Source: an uncultured Ignavibacteria bacterium
GTDB taxonomy: Bacteria; Bacteroidota; Ignavibacteria; Tepidaquicellales; OLB5
Length of the DNA stretch: 64,000 bases
Assembly: GCA_937873695.1 (NCBI GenBank)
Contig: CALMYL010000008.1
Coordinates: forward strand, 62,001-126,000
Direction of reading: 5' to 3'
The notes under the pieces were generated by a model that saw only the letters and a program-made list of their open reading frames with translations, had not been told where the DNA came from and ran no database searches. Positions 63,358-64,000 of this stretch are shown here, piece by piece (position 1 is the first letter of the stretch; the number at the start of each line of letters is the position of its first letter). The translations under genes were made by a program, and so were the position numbers.

Positions 63358-64000
63358 TTACTTCACAAGTGTCATTTTCTTTACATCTGAAAATTCACCT
63401 GCGGAGAGTTTATAGAAATAAATTCCGCTTGGTACATTTACAGCGTTGAAATCATAAGTATAATTTCCAGCAGCAAGATTCATATTATTGATAAGCGAAG
63501 CAACTTCTCTGCCAAGCATATCGTAGATCTTTAAAGTTACAAATGAACCTTTTGGTAACCCGAATTTTATGTTAGTTACCGGGTTAAAAGGATTCGGATA
63601 GTTCTGCTGAAGTGAATAAACCTGCGGAACTTCTGTGTTTGTCTGCTGGATACCCACAAAATTGCCAACTCTAATCTGGTATGTTCTTATGTGAACCCTT
63701 GGTCCGCCTGTTTCTGTTCCCGTAACTGTAACAGTGTAAAGACCCTGCGGTACATTAGCTGTTGAAGTAGTATTAATTAAAACTGAATCAGATACACCGG
63801 TAAATGTCCTTACGTTGCCAGGTGAAAATGTAGGTGTCAATGTTCCCGGTGCAGGGGATGGTGAAATGTTCGTTGTATATGTTACCTGTCCTGAATATGG
63901 TCCCATAACCGGATTTCTCATTCTTACAACTGATGTTGATGTTGGGTTAATGCTATCAATCGTTTTATTGAAAGAAATGCCGTAATCAGGCAGATATGCA
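63358..64000 (-). CDS. T9SS-secreted protein, 3' end only (partial)
   Basis: Open from the window edge (codons from 63999 downward, reading AYLPDYGISFNKTIDS) with no start, so the N-terminus lies outside. About 214 residues are visible. A beta-rich domain with a FTGVSDSVLINTTSTANVPQ and VTVTGTETGG segment (Ig/PKD-like) precedes a T9SS sorting domain (QNYPNPFNP, IYDMLGREVASL, PSGIYFYKLSAGEFSDVKKM). The internal ATG at 63921 is unlikely to be the true start because the frame continues upstream. Confidence 0.85.
   Translation of the reverse strand, partial: AYLPDYGISFNKTIDSINPTSTSVVRMRNPVMGPYSGQVTYTTNISPSPAPGTLTPTFSPGNVRTFTGVSDSVLINTTSTANVPQGLYTVTVTGTETGGPRVHIRTYQIRVGNFVGIQQTNTEVPQVYSLQQNYPNPFNPVTNIKFGLPKGSFVTLKIYDMLGREVASLINNMNLAAGNYTYDFNAVNVPSGIYFYKLSAGEFSDVKKMTLVK

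Overview
The window looks like a chromosomal segment of a free-living member of the Ignavibacteria / Chlorobi-Bacteroidota lineage. The reasons are AT-rich DNA, many secreted proteins ending in a type IX secretion (T9SS) sorting domain that opens with a QNYPNPFNP motif, a HrcA/CIRCE-type groESL operon, and repeated TAnnTTTG boxes upstream of genes that resemble the -7 element of Bacteroidota promoters. No phage, transposase, CRISPR or secretion-machinery genes are visible.

Layout. 0-3.3 kb: a tight + strand operon resembling a general-stress cluster (small membrane proteins, ECF sigma factor, GSP39-type dehydrogenase, Fet4-like permease, flavodoxin-fold reductase). 3.5-6.3 kb: three cell-envelope proteins. 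6.4-12.8 kb: mixed housekeeping and accessory genes (SDR, DUF2200, AraC regulator, DUF2938, hydrolase, VOC, DUF1801, secreted PQQ-type sugar dehydrogenase). 12.9-21.1 kb: metabolism (NADP-glutamate dehydrogenase, aldehyde dehydrogenase, methylmalonyl-CoA mutase catalytic subunit, two SDRs). 21.1-23.3 kb: a PLD3-like phospholipase-D-fold protein, then a gene-poor stretch with palindromic repeats and a decayed toxin-antitoxin pair. 23.3-25.4 kb: groESL with a perfect CIRCE operator. 25.5-34.2 kb: seven consecutive T9SS cargo genes, four of them paralogues. 34.3-38.6 kb: an asymmetric heterodimeric ABC exporter and an ITP/XTP pyrophosphatase. 38.65 kb: tRNA-Thr. 38.9-49.7 kb: a signalling block of three multi-PAS histidine kinases and two separate response regulators, interrupted by an Xaa-Pro aminopeptidase. 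49.7-52.2 kb: a small coiled-coil protein, an AraC regulator and a double retropepsin-like protein. 52.4-52.8 kb: tRNA-Ser with two truncated, hairpin-containing tandem copies. 52.9-55.6 kb: speB-like ureohydrolase and dnaX. 55.6-60 kb: three sialidase-like six-Asp-box propellers. 60.1-62.8 kb: a beta-barrel-SppA fusion. 63.4 kb to the end: the 3' end of another T9SS cargo gene.

The most unusual signals are structural. Small palindromic repeats of several families sit in intergenic gaps, inside truncated tRNA copies, at the end of a duplicated gene tail, and in frame inside the sorting domains of adjacent secreted-protein genes. All functional calls are made by reading motifs; no database search was run.
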